DNA of 64,000 bases from Sipunculus nudus (Eukaryota > Annelida > Sipuncula > Golfingiida > Sipunculidae): positions 6,899,741-6,963,740 of the forward strand of contig CM049318.1 in NCBI GenBank assembly GCA_026874595.1, written 5' to 3'. Of this stretch, positions 35,133 to 47,300 are shown piece by piece (the first letter of the stretch is position 1; every line of letters starts with the position of its first letter). Made by a program: the position numbers and the translations under genes. The notes under the pieces were generated by a model. It had not been told where the DNA came from, did no database searches, and worked only from the letters and a program-made list of their open reading frames with translations.

Positions 35133-35192
35133 GGATGTGCACCAATGAACTTCGGAATATAGGCCAGAAAGTGAATGAAAACACGGGTTGCT
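35133..35192 (-). repeat. Dispersed repeat family 'D', copy 4 (partial, inverted)
   Basis: GATGTGCACCAATGAACTTC, GGAATATAGGCCAGAAAGTGA and AACACGGGTTG match the distal half of copy 3 and copy 2. A TTTTTTTAGGG(A)GGGG tract separates copies 3 and 4, so they form a short head-to-tail pair. Confidence 0.6.
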
Positions 35193-35433
35193 GAGTACCA
35201 AAACATTAAGGACCGCCCACATGGCGGAGGCATGCTTTCAAGGCCTAGTATAAAATGTATTTTTCGTTTGCCGATTCATACGACAGCTCTGCACGCATGC
35301 GTAATCTGACTTATACTTTGTGTATACTTTGTTTATAAGTTTTGTCGTTAGTATACTCTATATATATATATACAGTTAGCTGGTATCTTTTATAATACAC
35401 ATTTCTTGGGGATCATATGGTATACGGATGTAG

Positions 35434-35436
<3 letters not shown>

Positions 35437-35479
<43 letters not shown>
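35437..35479 (+). repeat. (TA)n microsatellite
   Basis: About 21 TA units, essentially perfect. The overlapping Ile-Tyr frame is an artefact. Confidence 0.95.
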
Positions 35480-35481
<2 letters not shown>

Positions 35482-35539
35482 TAACGCAGGGACGGTGGTT
35501 AAACATGTGTAGTTTGATCATTAAAATGGATCTCGTGGA

Positions 35540-37384
35540 ATCCCTAGGTCAGGGAATTCAGCTCACAACCCGCTGTGAAAGAGAAGGATTCCAGTCTCCT
35601 TATCAGGGTACCCACTGCTGGGTTTCTCCGGTACAGTATATATATATTTGTATATTAATATGTATGGGGCTGTAGTGCACAAAAATCTCATTTAACAGAC
35701 ACCAGTAGGTAACATGTTTGCCGTCTCTAGTTCGTTGGTTTTTCTGCTCTAACTTTATGTTATGAAACGGATTTTGAAAAAAAAATTCATGCAGGGGAAG
35801 GGTAAGTACCAAAATAACCAAGGTCCAAGATTAATATATTGTATTTCAAGGATCATTAACCATTGAGAGATAATTAATTTGTCCCGGCAGAAGGTCGGTT
35901 CTCAATTGTACTTTGTGTAAATTAATTAAAAATAAGGAAAGATCAACCTCGTGCAGCTGGTACCTAATAGGGCCGCGGGCAGAGCTGACCTGTTATGCAA
36001 AGCTGAGTAAGCTAGAAATGACACATATATACTTCTCAGCTTGGATTATAATAATTCCCGCTATTCCGCAACACACACTAAACTTTTACCAGTGTCCATG
36101 TGACCCAGAATATTGGCGAAGGTATGCGGTCTCTGAGTGCATTTTAGTTTCTGTGTAGTATTCACCCAGCATGATATATTATCATTTTCACATATTTTTA
36201 TTCAGTCATATAACTTTTACCAATTACTGACAGGCACATTAATCTTATAATTAAACTATAATTTCAGTAGTTTAATTTAATTTAATGACTCCATATGAAC
36301 CTTTTTGTTTTCCCAATTGGGTGTACCAGACACTACAGTAACTTTGAGCTTAAACAGGAGGAACATTAACTGATATGAGATACAGCTGAAGACCGAATGT
36401 TACAAATGTTAGAAAATACATCTGTCAAGTATCATCTTGCTTAATTTGTACAGCAGCTGGCATAAACTGATCGAAAGTGCCTTTGATACTTCATTACAAA
36501 ACTAAATAGAAAACTGCATACTCTAAGCTCGCTGGTTTCATTGTTTATGTGTCCCGTGTCAGAAGAAAAAGCCATGATACTGTATTAGTAACCATGGTAA
36601 CACGTGTTTTAATATCAACCTCCCACGAGACATAGAATATCAGCTGGTTAATCTCCTGTAATCAGAATTTTCGTCAGTACAGAGGACAGTTAGTGCCCTG
36701 TAAGCAGATTAAATTTAAGAAACCTGCACCATATACCAAAGATGTATTACCCTTCTGGAACACATCTTCACAGTCGCGCCTGTTATATATATATAATACT
36801 TTGCTCAGGATTCATGGAGAAATGTTATAATAATACTACTAATATTATTAATCATACTAAAATTACTACCACAACAAATTGTACTACTTCTGCTTCTACT
36901 AATATGTCACATGATACTATAATACATGTGTGATAAAATACATGAATACAAAAGGGACATTAAAAACATATGTAGACTTCTACCTCATATGAAGATCATT
37001 TCTAACTTATTGCCTTTGAAACGATTGTACATCCTTCTCCACTTTACCTTACAAATCTCACTCGTGCCTTTCAAATTCCACATGGTTTCAGTAAAAGGTT
37101 GAAGATAGATGATACAAGACTCATCAGCTAGTGCAAGAATTGAAAACATACCGAGGTATTGTTTGTTTTTTTAACAGAGACATTCAAGTTCATGTAAAAG
37201 GCTACCGGCACATCTGTCGCTCTTCTTCAGTTCTGTTGGATATCAAATTTATCATCCAAAAAAATCTTTATGATCAAGTGAGTGTGGCAAGTTCTCATAG
37301 TTTTATCTGTGGGCGGCAAGTCAAGTGAAAGTTTTCCCAACCAGTACCGGGAAACCTTCCTAACGTTTGATAGAAAACATGTTA

Positions 37385-37387
<3 letters not shown>
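35540..37387. other. Unassigned interval
   Basis: A GC-richer patch at 35545-35635 (GGTACCCACTGCTGGGTTTC) looks like a fragment of a dispersed repeat. An imperfect trinucleotide run (AATACTACTAAT type) lies at about 36828-36905. Nothing gene-like. Confidence 0.35.
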
Positions 37388-37432
<45 letters not shown>

Positions 37433-37433
37433 C
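37388..37433 (+). repeat. (TA)n microsatellite with a CATATA tail
   Basis: About 16 TA units followed by CATATACATATACAT. Confidence 0.95.
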
Positions 37434-38108
37434 ATCTCCTTTTTATACCTTGATGGCATTTAACCCTTAAAAGTAATTTCCATTATCCCTGAACAACTAT
37501 CAAGTCTGAAATACTAAAAGTGTGATTTAGCTAAACGTTATGTGTATCGACGACCATTTGCTTTTGAGTGGTTCTTCTAAACGTCTGGGAAGTTGTTAAT
37601 GTTCACAGATATATAAGCTCAACCTCCTGTACTCAACAGCCTTAGCACTGTATCGTCTACTGTCTGACAAGTCGGGCAATGTTTAGTGGATATGCACGCT
37701 TTGATGGCGATGTGTCCCTGAGGATGGACCGTGGTTTGATGTTCTTATCGGGGAGGCTGGTTCCCATCTGATGCGTGGAAAGCAGACCCAACTCCTTGCA
37801 TACCTACTGCGCAAGATTATATCCACAGCTGTGTCAGTCTGTCCGAACTCCTCACCAGTCGTATTTAAATTCGGCATGTGTGTCCGTTGTGGCCTGGTCG
37901 CACGCTGTACCGCATGTTTTGGGTGGCAACGTCGGCTGCCCGATAAAATGACCTCTCTTGATAAACGTTGAAATTGACCTCATTAACATGAGATGATGCT
38001 AATTAACACATGATCACAAGACAAATTTGAATTCCAATAATAATTTTTCTCTCCTGCCGCCCTTTCTTTCTTTTACTTTTCATTCCTTTCCTTCTTTCAA
38101 TCTTTCTT

Positions 38109-38110
<2 letters not shown>
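37434..38110. other. Unassigned interval with a GC-richer patch
   Basis: From 37600 to 37970 the sequence is less AT-rich. A TATA-like ATATATAAGC lies at 37607, and an ATG at 37679 opens a 30-codon frame (MFSGYARFDGDVSLRMDRGL...) closed by TGA at 37771. A second frame follows at 37771-37971. Neither has a domain or splice support. A promoter or first exon is possible but weak. Confidence 0.2.

Positions 38111-38145
<35 letters not shown>
38111..38145 (+). repeat. (CT)n microsatellite
   Basis: A CT run of about 17 units, preceded by imperfect CTTT/TTTC repeats from about 38060. Confidence 0.95.
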
Positions 38146-38151
<6 letters not shown>

Positions 38152-38908
38152 ACCTACCACAAATGAATCCGTTTACAAAGTCTCTCATGTCGGTTATACA
38201 ACCGATCGGCTTGGAAATGACGTTTATTTTACTAGGTTAGTTTCAGAAAGTTTTATTTTGCTGGTATGGAATTTAGCTCACATTGAAGATGTTTGAATGT
38301 TCCCTTCATTTTTTTCAAGTTTATTTACGGCAAAACACAACATGAATAAAAACAAGGGGAGTAACACTTTAGTATAGATTCTGGGGAAATTGTAATGCCT
38401 CTATACAAAATAATAATATGACTTTTATTCGTCTTCTGTCCTTCGCTAAAAAAAAACGCATACTATGTCCATATTTTAACGATTTAAAACTACAGTAATT
38501 TATATTTATGTAGTAAGTTGTCATGTGGTATAGCAGGTTAAGAGCCAGTCTCATTTGTAGACACGACAGGTTCCGTTCATATATGAACAGCAATCGTAAG
38601 TCAAGAGCAATCGTAAATAGGTCGTAAGATCGGTTACTGGTGATCGCGAACGATCCAGAAAGTTTGTGAAATTGTGAAAGCTTTATCCGTAATCGTTCCC
38701 AACACTTCAAAACCAAAATTGCTATTTCTAAGGCGTGGTTCAAAGGAGTTGCGTGACAACGGGTTGCCCCCACTGTAGATTATAATACTGATGTATTGTA
38801 ACGACTCAAAGGGATTCTTTGAAGAACAGTTACATAGAGACTGCTAGGTGGTACAAATATGAGCATTTGGGTCATCAAAATAGACTCCAGAATCCAGACC
38901 ATGGGCGG
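38146..38908. other. Unassigned interval
   Basis: A 134-codon minus-strand frame at 38369-38773 has no recognised domain, no convincing splice sites and AT-rich codons, and is treated as chance. The end of this interval (38871-38908) is the 5' flank of the poly-C/G repeat that hosts the hAT insertion. Confidence 0.3.
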
Positions 38909-38916
38909 ATCAAGGA

Positions 38917-39391
38917 CAGGGTTGGGGTCAGTGTGCCAAATACAAATACAAATATAAATATGACAGCTGCTCCTGTCCAAATACAAATACGAATACGAGT
39001 GACTGAAGATAAATACAAATACAAATACAGAACATCAAATACAAATATTATTACAAATACGCAAATGTATTAGTTATACAGATAATTTATAAATTGTATC
39101 ACCATAAATATTCATAATGTCTCAGGGAGAAGAGAAACACTTGACTTGCTGCTGTCTTTTGGGTTGTTCAGTAGTCAGGTAATAGTTATTTTTTTTAAAA
39201 TAATGGCAGATGTAAATATGTATTTATACATATGTATTTGTACAGTATTTGATCAAATACATCAAATATTGAGATCGAATACAAATTCAAATACAAATAT
39301 TATCATTTTGCACTAAACAAATAAAAATACAAATACATATTTTTTACTGTATTTAAATACAAATACAAATACGAATTTGACCCCAACCCTG
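38917..39391. mobile_element. Non-autonomous hAT-type DNA transposon (MITE-like), 475 bp
   Basis: Perfect 14-bp terminal inverted repeats: CAGGGTTGGGGTCA at 38917-38930 and TGACCCCAACCCTG at 39378-39391. They start CAGGG, as is common in hAT elements. The flanks ATCAAGGA (38909-38916) and ATCCAGGA (39392-39399) are an 8-bp target duplication with one mismatch, the length typical of hAT. The interior is mostly AAATAC/AAATACAAAT hexamer-like repeats with GAATACG near the ends, and has no transposase. It is inserted in another dispersed repeat. Confidence 0.85.
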
Positions 39392-39597
39392 ATCCAGGAT
39401 TTAGAAAAGGAGGGGAAGAACTCACAGGAGCTAATGACAAAATTGGAAAATTTACCTTTGTCCGGAAGACGGGGTTCCAGGCAACAAAATTGGTCTGAAA
39501 CTCTTAAAAAAGGTTCCGGCGGCTGAAAAAGGCGGGGGGGGGGGGGGGGGGGGGGGTCGAACCCCCTGATCCCCCCCCCCCCTTGATCCGCTTCTGC
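39392..39597 (-). repeat. Homopolymer-G/C repeat, minus-oriented copy
   Basis: Read on the minus strand this gives the same order as 14256-14410: C tract, TTTTTCAGCCGCCGGAACCT, GTTTCAGACCAATTTT, and so on. It holds a G run at 39534-39556 and a C run at 39571-39582. Its left part lies upstream of the hAT element (38871-38916), with GGGCGGATCAAGGA continuing as ATCCAGGATTTAG after it. Confidence 0.65.
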
Positions 39598-41244
39598 AGG
39601 CTATAGTTTAGGTGTTGGCAGCAGGAGTTTGTATGGATACACCGGATACTAACACCCACAGGAACAGAAGTACCGTAAACATATTGTGGGTACACATACA
39701 TTGTTCTAGTGTGTAATGTTAGTCTATATAAAGGGAAACACAAAGCTCTAAAACACCAAGCGCGTTCTTGGATAGTTTATTAGTTCGTTAGGCATGGTAT
39801 GTCCATATTAAAAAAAATAAGATCCTTATTCACGTGTCAATTAAACATCGGCGTGGAAGACTCCAGGTTACCCCATTTGCAAGTTACCCCCGGTTATCTG
39901 AATTTGATTTATGATTACCCCCGGGGGTAATTCGAGCATAATTTCAAATTACCCCAAGTAAAAATACATATAAAGTAATATCTTACTGCGACGAAAGAGT
40001 AGTCCTAGTTTACAGAGTAAATGTGTTTGATTTTTTTTAACTTTAAAAAGAATTCAACTTGATCTCTATACTCACACCGATTTATCACATTTATGCTGAT
40101 AGCATTTCTGTCTGCATGACCTCATCATTTATAGATAACATTTTTCCAACTAAATATACCCAAGGATGAAACCGTCAACATACAAAACACATATCCAATT
40201 TGTTGTTTTCATTATCCGAAATTTTCATAAAGTGATTTGGTATTTATTAAAAAACAGATGCCATTATGGTTAAGTCCACACATAAGTCCCCACATAAAAA
40301 ATAAGAAACCATTGAGTGTTTCAGTTTAATTAAAGCCATTCTGGATCATTTGCTGTAAAAACATTGCTGTTCAGGAATCTGAATTAGCACAGTAGATGAC
40401 ACACGGGTGGACTATACTGTATCAGTTTAATGAGGTATAGAGCTGTCCGTCATTGCCGTCCAAGGTTACTTATTCAAACGAAGTTTGTTTATTCCACAAA
40501 GAGCCTTATTTTTTAGGATTTAAACAGAATAACAATGTGGCCGCACTAAGTAAAAAAAAGGCAGCCAATGTGGCGGCCTGAAATTACTTTTCTTAAAGTG
40601 CTCTTCACGTCATGCTGGTGCTGATAGAACATTATTTTAGTAGCCAGATGTGGGCATCAGGAGACCTTTAACTAATGTCTTATAATTAAAAGCTTTAATT
40701 AATACTCCAAAGTGGCTGCCAATTGGCCAGAGCGTTGACGAAAAAGGTGAATATGTCATCACGGGCTAATGAATTTTATATGCTCCTTTACTGGGACATT
40801 GTGTGTCCCCTTGGCTTTTTGGGGATTCCAAAAAGTGTACTTAATCACATTTTGGATCTCAAGTGATAACATTTAGATGATCCATGGATTGGCTACAATG
40901 TAAAACCGAAAGGAGTTTTGGCAATTAGATAGAACTTTAGATCCCTGTTTCAGTGTTCGCTTGAATGAACAATTACTGAGAACAGGTTAACAAAGAGGTC
41001 TGATAACGTTGATGTGAAACTGCTTAACTAATTAAATTTTACAAGTTGTTTAATGGTTCCTGTGGGTTTGTTAGTTACTTAATGTCATCTTGTCCCATTC
41101 TGAGCAAGAATCACGGTACATTAAAAGATATCAAGAGCTTGTTAAAAACTCTAAAGCCCTTTTAGGCTCATAAAAATAGGTCATGATCTATTTTCCCCCA
41201 TGCTCAGACAAAGGAGCCATTCATATGCACCATAAACCTCTAAT
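39598..41244. other. Unassigned interval
   Basis: An 18-bp perfect palindrome ATTACCCCCGGGGGTAAT lies at 39914-39931, between other TTACCCC phrases (39868, 39887, 39950), which suggests a small repeat. The phrase GCAGCCAATGTGGCGGCC lies near 40561. Nothing gene-like. Confidence 0.35.
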
Positions 41245-41425
41245 TCAAGGTGCAACTCCCAGCAATCGCATGAAGTGACGTTCAGTCAAGAATGTGTCCT
41301 CGTCAAAGACGGAATGGGGCGCGTATCCTTCCTGGAGACGAGACAATAGGCGCGATGGCGACTCGAATGAAAGCCAAGCCACCTCTGTGAAAGACCTGTC
41401 GGTCCTTCCGTAATGGCATTTGCCG
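41245..41425 (-). CDS. Possible terminal coding exon, unknown protein (weak)
   Basis: The minus frame reads GKCHYGRTDRSFTEVAWLSF and continues through EGYAPHSVFDEDTF to a TGA at 41245. Composition is mixed and the patch is GC-richer than its surroundings. An acceptor-like ATGTAG precedes it at 41426-41431, but its pyrimidine tract is poor. A plus-strand frame over the same bases is also open for about 40 codons, so the strand is not settled. No family is recognised and no AATAAA follows closely. It may be a relic of a coding sequence. Confidence 0.25.
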
Positions 41426-41460
41426 CTACATGTAAATAATGCATACGAAACCGGGATCAC

Positions 41461-42674
41461 TAACCAGACAGTGCATCAGACTCTGATTTGCTGTTATAAC
41501 GTCCTGTGTTTTCATAGTAAACAAATGTTGTTTCACATTTGAAATGAGTTATACTAGAACTGTCATATAAAGATATCTAAAGATTGCAAAAGCGTCAATA
41601 TTATACAGGAATGTTCATCACAGCTGGCCAACGTACCGACCCTGTAAAAAATGCAAAGTGGGATGCATTGCTTTTAGCCTGGTTCATTTCACGAAATTTC
41701 TTATTCAAGCACTGCGACTTTTAAGCCAATGACAGTCTAGACACGTCAAGTAAAGTAAAATACCGCACACAGCTTTCGAAGTTTATGGAAATAGTGTTTG
41801 GTTTGCAGCAGAACAAGCGATAAAGATATTCATGTAAAATATTCAGACTATTTGGAAACTGCCTTTAGTTCAGCCAATAAGAAACAGGTGGCCCTGTTAA
41901 AACTGGTCCTGACCATCGTGTCAGAGACATCGGGTGAAGTTAACCTGGAAATTAAATGTATGCATGTGTAAGTTCTGCTATCAAACGTTATCACCAACCA
42001 AATGAACGTATAAAACGAACAGCTATATAAAGATACGGCTAAATAAGAGTACTTAGCATATATAAAAAAAATTTCTTTTCAGTACGCAGGGTATCTGATC
42101 AGCGCTATATCAGAAGTCACATAAGAGGAAAAAGCCAGAAAGGAACAAGAAAACAACATACATTAGGAATAGAAAATTCCGTATCGCTTACACACCATCA
42201 TATGTTTTTATTTAGTTATCACATGATAAAACAATAAACATCAAAACCTAATTTGTCCCAGTGTCTGACTATTATATAAAAGGCATACAAAATAAGGTGT
42301 CAGTTTCGACAGATTCTATTATAGACTAGTTAAAAAAAGTTAGGGCCAATGTTTTGTAATTTGAACATGGGAAACTGAAGGTTAGGTCACATCAATAGTC
42401 TATATCCCACCCCGAATTGTATTTGGTTCACAATCGAACGTTATGAAACAATTCGAGATGGTAAGGTGTCCATTTAAACTCATTAGAATGTCATTCTTGC
42501 TTAAACAGTTCCTTGTCACTGGGACATGTAACAGACATCACTATGGTTACCTGCATTAGAGATGCACAGATACTGGTTTTAGGTCTTAAGTGCTTAAGTA
42601 GGTAACTCTCGCTGTATCATAATATTACTTGGTCGTTCGGAGTTTATTTAACACACACACAGGCAAACAAATAC

Positions 42675-42676
<2 letters not shown>
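41461..42676. other. Unassigned interval
   Basis: AT-rich with closed frames. No repeat with visible boundaries. Confidence 0.35.

Positions 42677-42717
<41 letters not shown>
42677..42717 (+). repeat. (CT)n microsatellite
   Basis: About 20 perfect CT units. Confidence 0.95.
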
Positions 42718-42718
<1 letters not shown>

Positions 42719-43310
42719 AGATTTTACAGCAGTACTTACCATCAGCCTCATTAATCACAGCCTGTCCCGTACGATTAAACTTATACAAAAATCAGTTACA
42801 TAAAAAATAAGTATAAATATTTATATTACAAGTAACACGCTTTGAAGTAAATAATTTCTGCCAAAACATTGGAGAGGTTGAATATAACGTTTGTTTGTTT
42901 AGGACATGTCGTAGAAGTAAACCAGTTTTATCTGAACAAAACGGTCACATTGAAATAAAGGTATCAATGTGATGTAAGGTCACTAGTAAATCAATCCTAA
43001 ACTACCTGTTAACAGACATTCTGCTAACCACTTCTCGAATGATCAGATATATCAGTGTAAAGGAAATAAAAGTCCTTATTTCGTTCATTTGTTTTTATAT
43101 CTAATATCTATCAAATTAAGATAAAACCTTTTTTTAAATATTCTGTCCGTTTTGTTTATAGCAACGTTTTTATATCGTAATGCGGGGTGTCCGACAAAAT
43201 TGCCGGCGGTAGGTTGCCGAGATAGACACCTGATTGCAAATTAGACGAACCAGAGTTTTGCAAAGGTTAAAAGATTCATCGTACATTCTAAACACAAGCA
43301 ACTTGTGACC
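42718..43310. other. Unassigned interval
   Basis: No exon or element was recognised. Confidence 0.35.
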
Positions 43311-43440
43311 CGTCCACTTCCTCATATGGAATCACGTATTCAGCCCATATATCTAAGTTCATTCGTGCATTAGTTACTCTACATTTGTGAATATTCCTCG
43401 ATGACGCTTCTGAATCCAGATCATGTGCCGGATCCACATG
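43311..43440 (+). repeat. Dispersed repeat family 'D', copy 2
   Basis: Shares TTCATTCGTG, CTCTACATTTGTGAATATTC and GATCATGTGCCGGATCCACA with the copy at 20.1 kb. This copy carries an extra segment (CTCGATGACGCTTCTGAATC) that aligns, inverted, with copy 3 near 35.0 kb. Confidence 0.7.
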
Positions 43441-44349
43441 AAAATTTAACTGATTCCTCGTTGACCAATTCCCCTGGTGCAGTCAACCACATCAGCTTAC
43501 ACGCTTTTTCTGTTTGTCAAGATTTCAAATGTTCCGTTTTTACCAGAGGCCACCAGATTAACAAGCTCATACAAGCGTGAAAGAACATTTTGTAGCAGGA
43601 ATTACAGATTTCATTAACATTTAATCAGAGTGAGCCGGAAATCTCAATAATTCTACAAATTAGGCTGGTGAACAGCTTGCTTTAATGAAGGAACTTGTTG
43701 AGACGCAAGAAGTCTTCCCGAAATACATTCGAGTAGCTGTCGATACTCCAGTACACCAGACACGGCGTCTTGGCGGAGCTCTCAGCTTCTACTTCTGTTT
43801 TCAATCTCTCACCATGCCCCGCCTGTTCAGTACACACTGTCGACTAAATAACAATTTCCGGTCAGTGTTCGGGGTTACTTGGGGCCGCTGGTAGAAAACA
43901 CAGCAGGAGTTTGTAAACAAACCCGATTAAGGGGTATTCAATACGTGTTCAGAGAATGTTGTAATAGTCTTGAATTCTAACTCAGTTCTCTAGTGGACGT
44001 AGCCAGAACCAGGAACTGTGTTAGGTCAAAAGGAATGGCGTTGATAAATACATGTACTGCCTAACCAGTGTTAACATATCTTATGTATAGCACGACGTTT
44101 TGTCCATCGGTGCTTCTACAGAGGGATAACAATCAGAAACAGATGTATGCTCAGCTTCTAAAAATTAAAAGGTGAACAGACAGTATTGGTTCAAACAACT
44201 ATTGGCTATTCAAAACTTGACAAATCTAAATTTGTGTTTGCTTGCCTCTCGGTATTCGAATTGAAATTTCCTTTGCTATAGTTAGACCTATTTTCTCACA
44301 AACCATTTCTTTGCCCCGGCAGACAGCAAACAGTTACAACGATATCTGA
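43441..44349. other. Unassigned interval, GC-richer patch at 43.7-43.9 kb
   Basis: The patch 43680-43895 is open for 69 codons on the plus strand (MKELVETQEVFPKYIRVAVD...), with mixed composition, but no splice sites or domain could be assigned. Confidence 0.2.
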
Positions 44350-44350
44350 T

Positions 44351-44366
44351 CCCCCCCCCCCCCCCC
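44351..44366 (+). repeat. Poly-C tract
   Basis: About 16 C residues. Confidence 0.8.
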
Positions 44367-47300
44367 ACTATAAGTCATTGAACTTCTACCCGTTTTTACC
44401 GCTGTCTAATCATATCCCTAAGTCTCTGACCCAAACATCGGAATAATAAATTCAGATAAGCCGAATTGGAAATAAAGCTTATCCCCAATGAATATATTAT
44501 CCTGTACCATCCATATATCTAATGGAGACATATACAAGGTTTAGGCGAACGTTCTTGATTTTAGATGTGTCATATTTGATAAATAAGTTATATAATCTTA
44601 AAATCTGACACACTGAATTCATTTTGATTTATATACTCGCCGTCTGCTCGATATATTACCTTTTTTGGGTGAGAAATGGCATAAAGCTGACGTATTGTAA
44701 TCCATTAGGCACATTATACCGTCTGCATCTAATGTAAAACTTGCATTTGTCATCTAATGGAACGATTTCCTCGCACGATTCTCATCAATGTAACGAATTT
44801 CGGAACTCAGAAGGTAAGGGTCACATGTATTTGGATAAGCAATATTACCATTCAAACCTTCACCAATACGCATTTGATAAATAAAAGATGCACATAACTC
44901 ATGTGTGTTTGTAGTTAATGTGACCATAACTTACGATTTATATTTAATGGTACGAAATTCCGTATAATAAAAAAATAAAGATTACTCGTGGTTTGCAGAT
45001 TAAACTTTCTAATGAAAATCTCTCCCAAGGCCTTTTTTTAACATTTAGTGTATAATATTATATTTACAGTGGACATCCCTGGTATTATGAACATTTTTTA
45101 AGGCATAAGGTCCAAATAATGTTCATTTCTTGTTGTCAGGGTAACTTTGCCTGATATGTTTATTTTATGAATACTCTGAAAAATCTGATGTTCATGTAAG
45201 GTTTGCATTCATCTTTTCAAGTAGATTTAAATTTAAATAACAATTTCATATCATGTGATTCAGTATATTTTACAGTTGGAATGTGTCCTTGTATTACACA
45301 GCACAATTTCATGATAAATTGAAATATTTTTCATTCGAGAAATCTGGATGCTATAATCCCTGTAAAAACCAAGCAAATTAACAAAATATATTTAAAAAAA
45401 AATATTAAGGTTACCAAGTAAGCTTGTGCAAAGAACTGTAAAAACTATACATACAAAACTCGATTTACATTTAAATGGCAAATCTAAATTTAATTTTCCT
45501 GTCTTATTGAACAACAAATAATAATAACTGCCAGACTTTTGGAGATTATTCAAATTCAAATAATTTACATTTCAGCATTTGACAAACATAAAATCAGTAG
45601 GATATGGTCAAGAAGTAATCTTGATTGGTACATCCGGCAGTGTCATTTTAGTAATGTCGGGATATTGAAAGGAAAAATCACAACATGCCTCCTTAACAGG
45701 AGAGGTCCCGCACTTTTGCATTGTGGAGAAAGTAAGAAAAACAACAACAACAAAAAAAAAAAACCGGGAAGTCGAGAGTGGAAAAATGCGCGAGAGGGAG
45801 AGCACCAGTGTTGTACTGCGAATGTATATGGAATGAAGCGTGTTTGTAGGCATTATTGTCTTTATTGTTAAACGATTTAGAAATAACAATAAAACCGCGA
45901 CAGTTGCTACATGCTCGTCGTTTTTGAAGGTAAATGAAAGAAATTATACTTTCCCATTCCTGAAAAGGTTTACTTATATCGGATATTCGAAACATTTTCA
46001 TAATATCATGTCTCAATGAATATATTTGGACGCTCTATATTTGTTTGGTATGGTGGGTATTATTCGAGAATCACGTGATTGCGTATATCACTACTTGGTA
46101 TATCGAACTTTCAGAAGCTAATTTAGCAAAGTTTTTATCCCGTTAATGTTATTTTTCTCCTTTAGGATATCTAATATCAAATGTAATTAAAAATATTTTC
46201 CTTTTACCATTATAGATGTGTGCAAATTTAATCAGATTACGAGGAATGCGATTTCTCAAGGAGTTTAAATGAAGTGTAAATCTAAATTAAACGAAGAGAG
46301 CACGTCAGATGAAGAAGTACTTGTATATTCTCTGATTAAAACATGTAGTGTGGTTGTTTTTTTTTTTCGTGAGGGTTTAAGATTCGCGATATTCGCGAAA
46401 AAGTGATCATGGCGAAAAGAAAACCTTCATGAATAAGACGACACACCTTCACAGATGAACCTTCGGATATACTCATTAGCAACTCCTATACACTATCAAT
46501 GCTTGTATATAGTGTCGAAAGGTGATATTATTAATATATACACATGTTTTATGATATCCGTAAGTCAAAGATTTATATTATGGGTGTATGTGTCTAATGT
46601 CAACAAGAATTTCCTGGTTTCATCTCAAAATGGTCAAGATTTTTGCAAACATATTAATAATTCCTAAAAAATAACACTCAGTCTAACTGAATAAAGGGTA
46701 AAATAACGAGAAGGGTACCCACGCAAAACTCTGAAAAGTGGAAATCGCGAAATTTAAGCCTCGCAAATATGAGGCCAACAGGGTGTCCTGCCACATACTG
46801 TTTCGCAAGAATGATTACAGATAAAATTGAGAGCAGACTGTTTGAGGAAATATAAAATGGACTCTAGTCTCACATGTGCATTAAATAGTATCCAGAACAT
46901 TATTTTTTATATCGATATGCACTTCAAATAAATAAGATTTCCTTTATAAATCCGCTCATGACAGAAAGCAAAACAGCAATAATTGACAGATGTGTTCTTA
47001 TATTGCTCCTGTAATAAACAGTCATAAGAGCAAATGATGTACTTTTATATAAATTTATTTTTGTTTAATTCGAATGAGTTTGCTTCCATATAAGTAAAAG
47101 AAGAAAATATTGAAATTGTAATTATACAAGTGACACGAAACCCTTATAACTTGAGGCTAATCTTACGTAATGATAGTAACAGAGTTGGATAAACATTGCT
47201 TACTCACACAGGCTGCGCAAGCGAACACGTGGCGATGCACATACAAACGGAATTTTCAGTGTTCAGTCTTAATTGGTTAACTTGGAAGAAGGTGAAAAAT

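Noticed and set aside
38369-38773. 134-codon minus-strand frame
   Set aside because: AT-rich codons with no domain or exon signals. Long frames by chance are expected at this window size.
45539-46016. Overlapping frames of 93-110 codons on both strands
   Set aside because: They cross an AAC/poly-A simple-sequence tract and have no domain.
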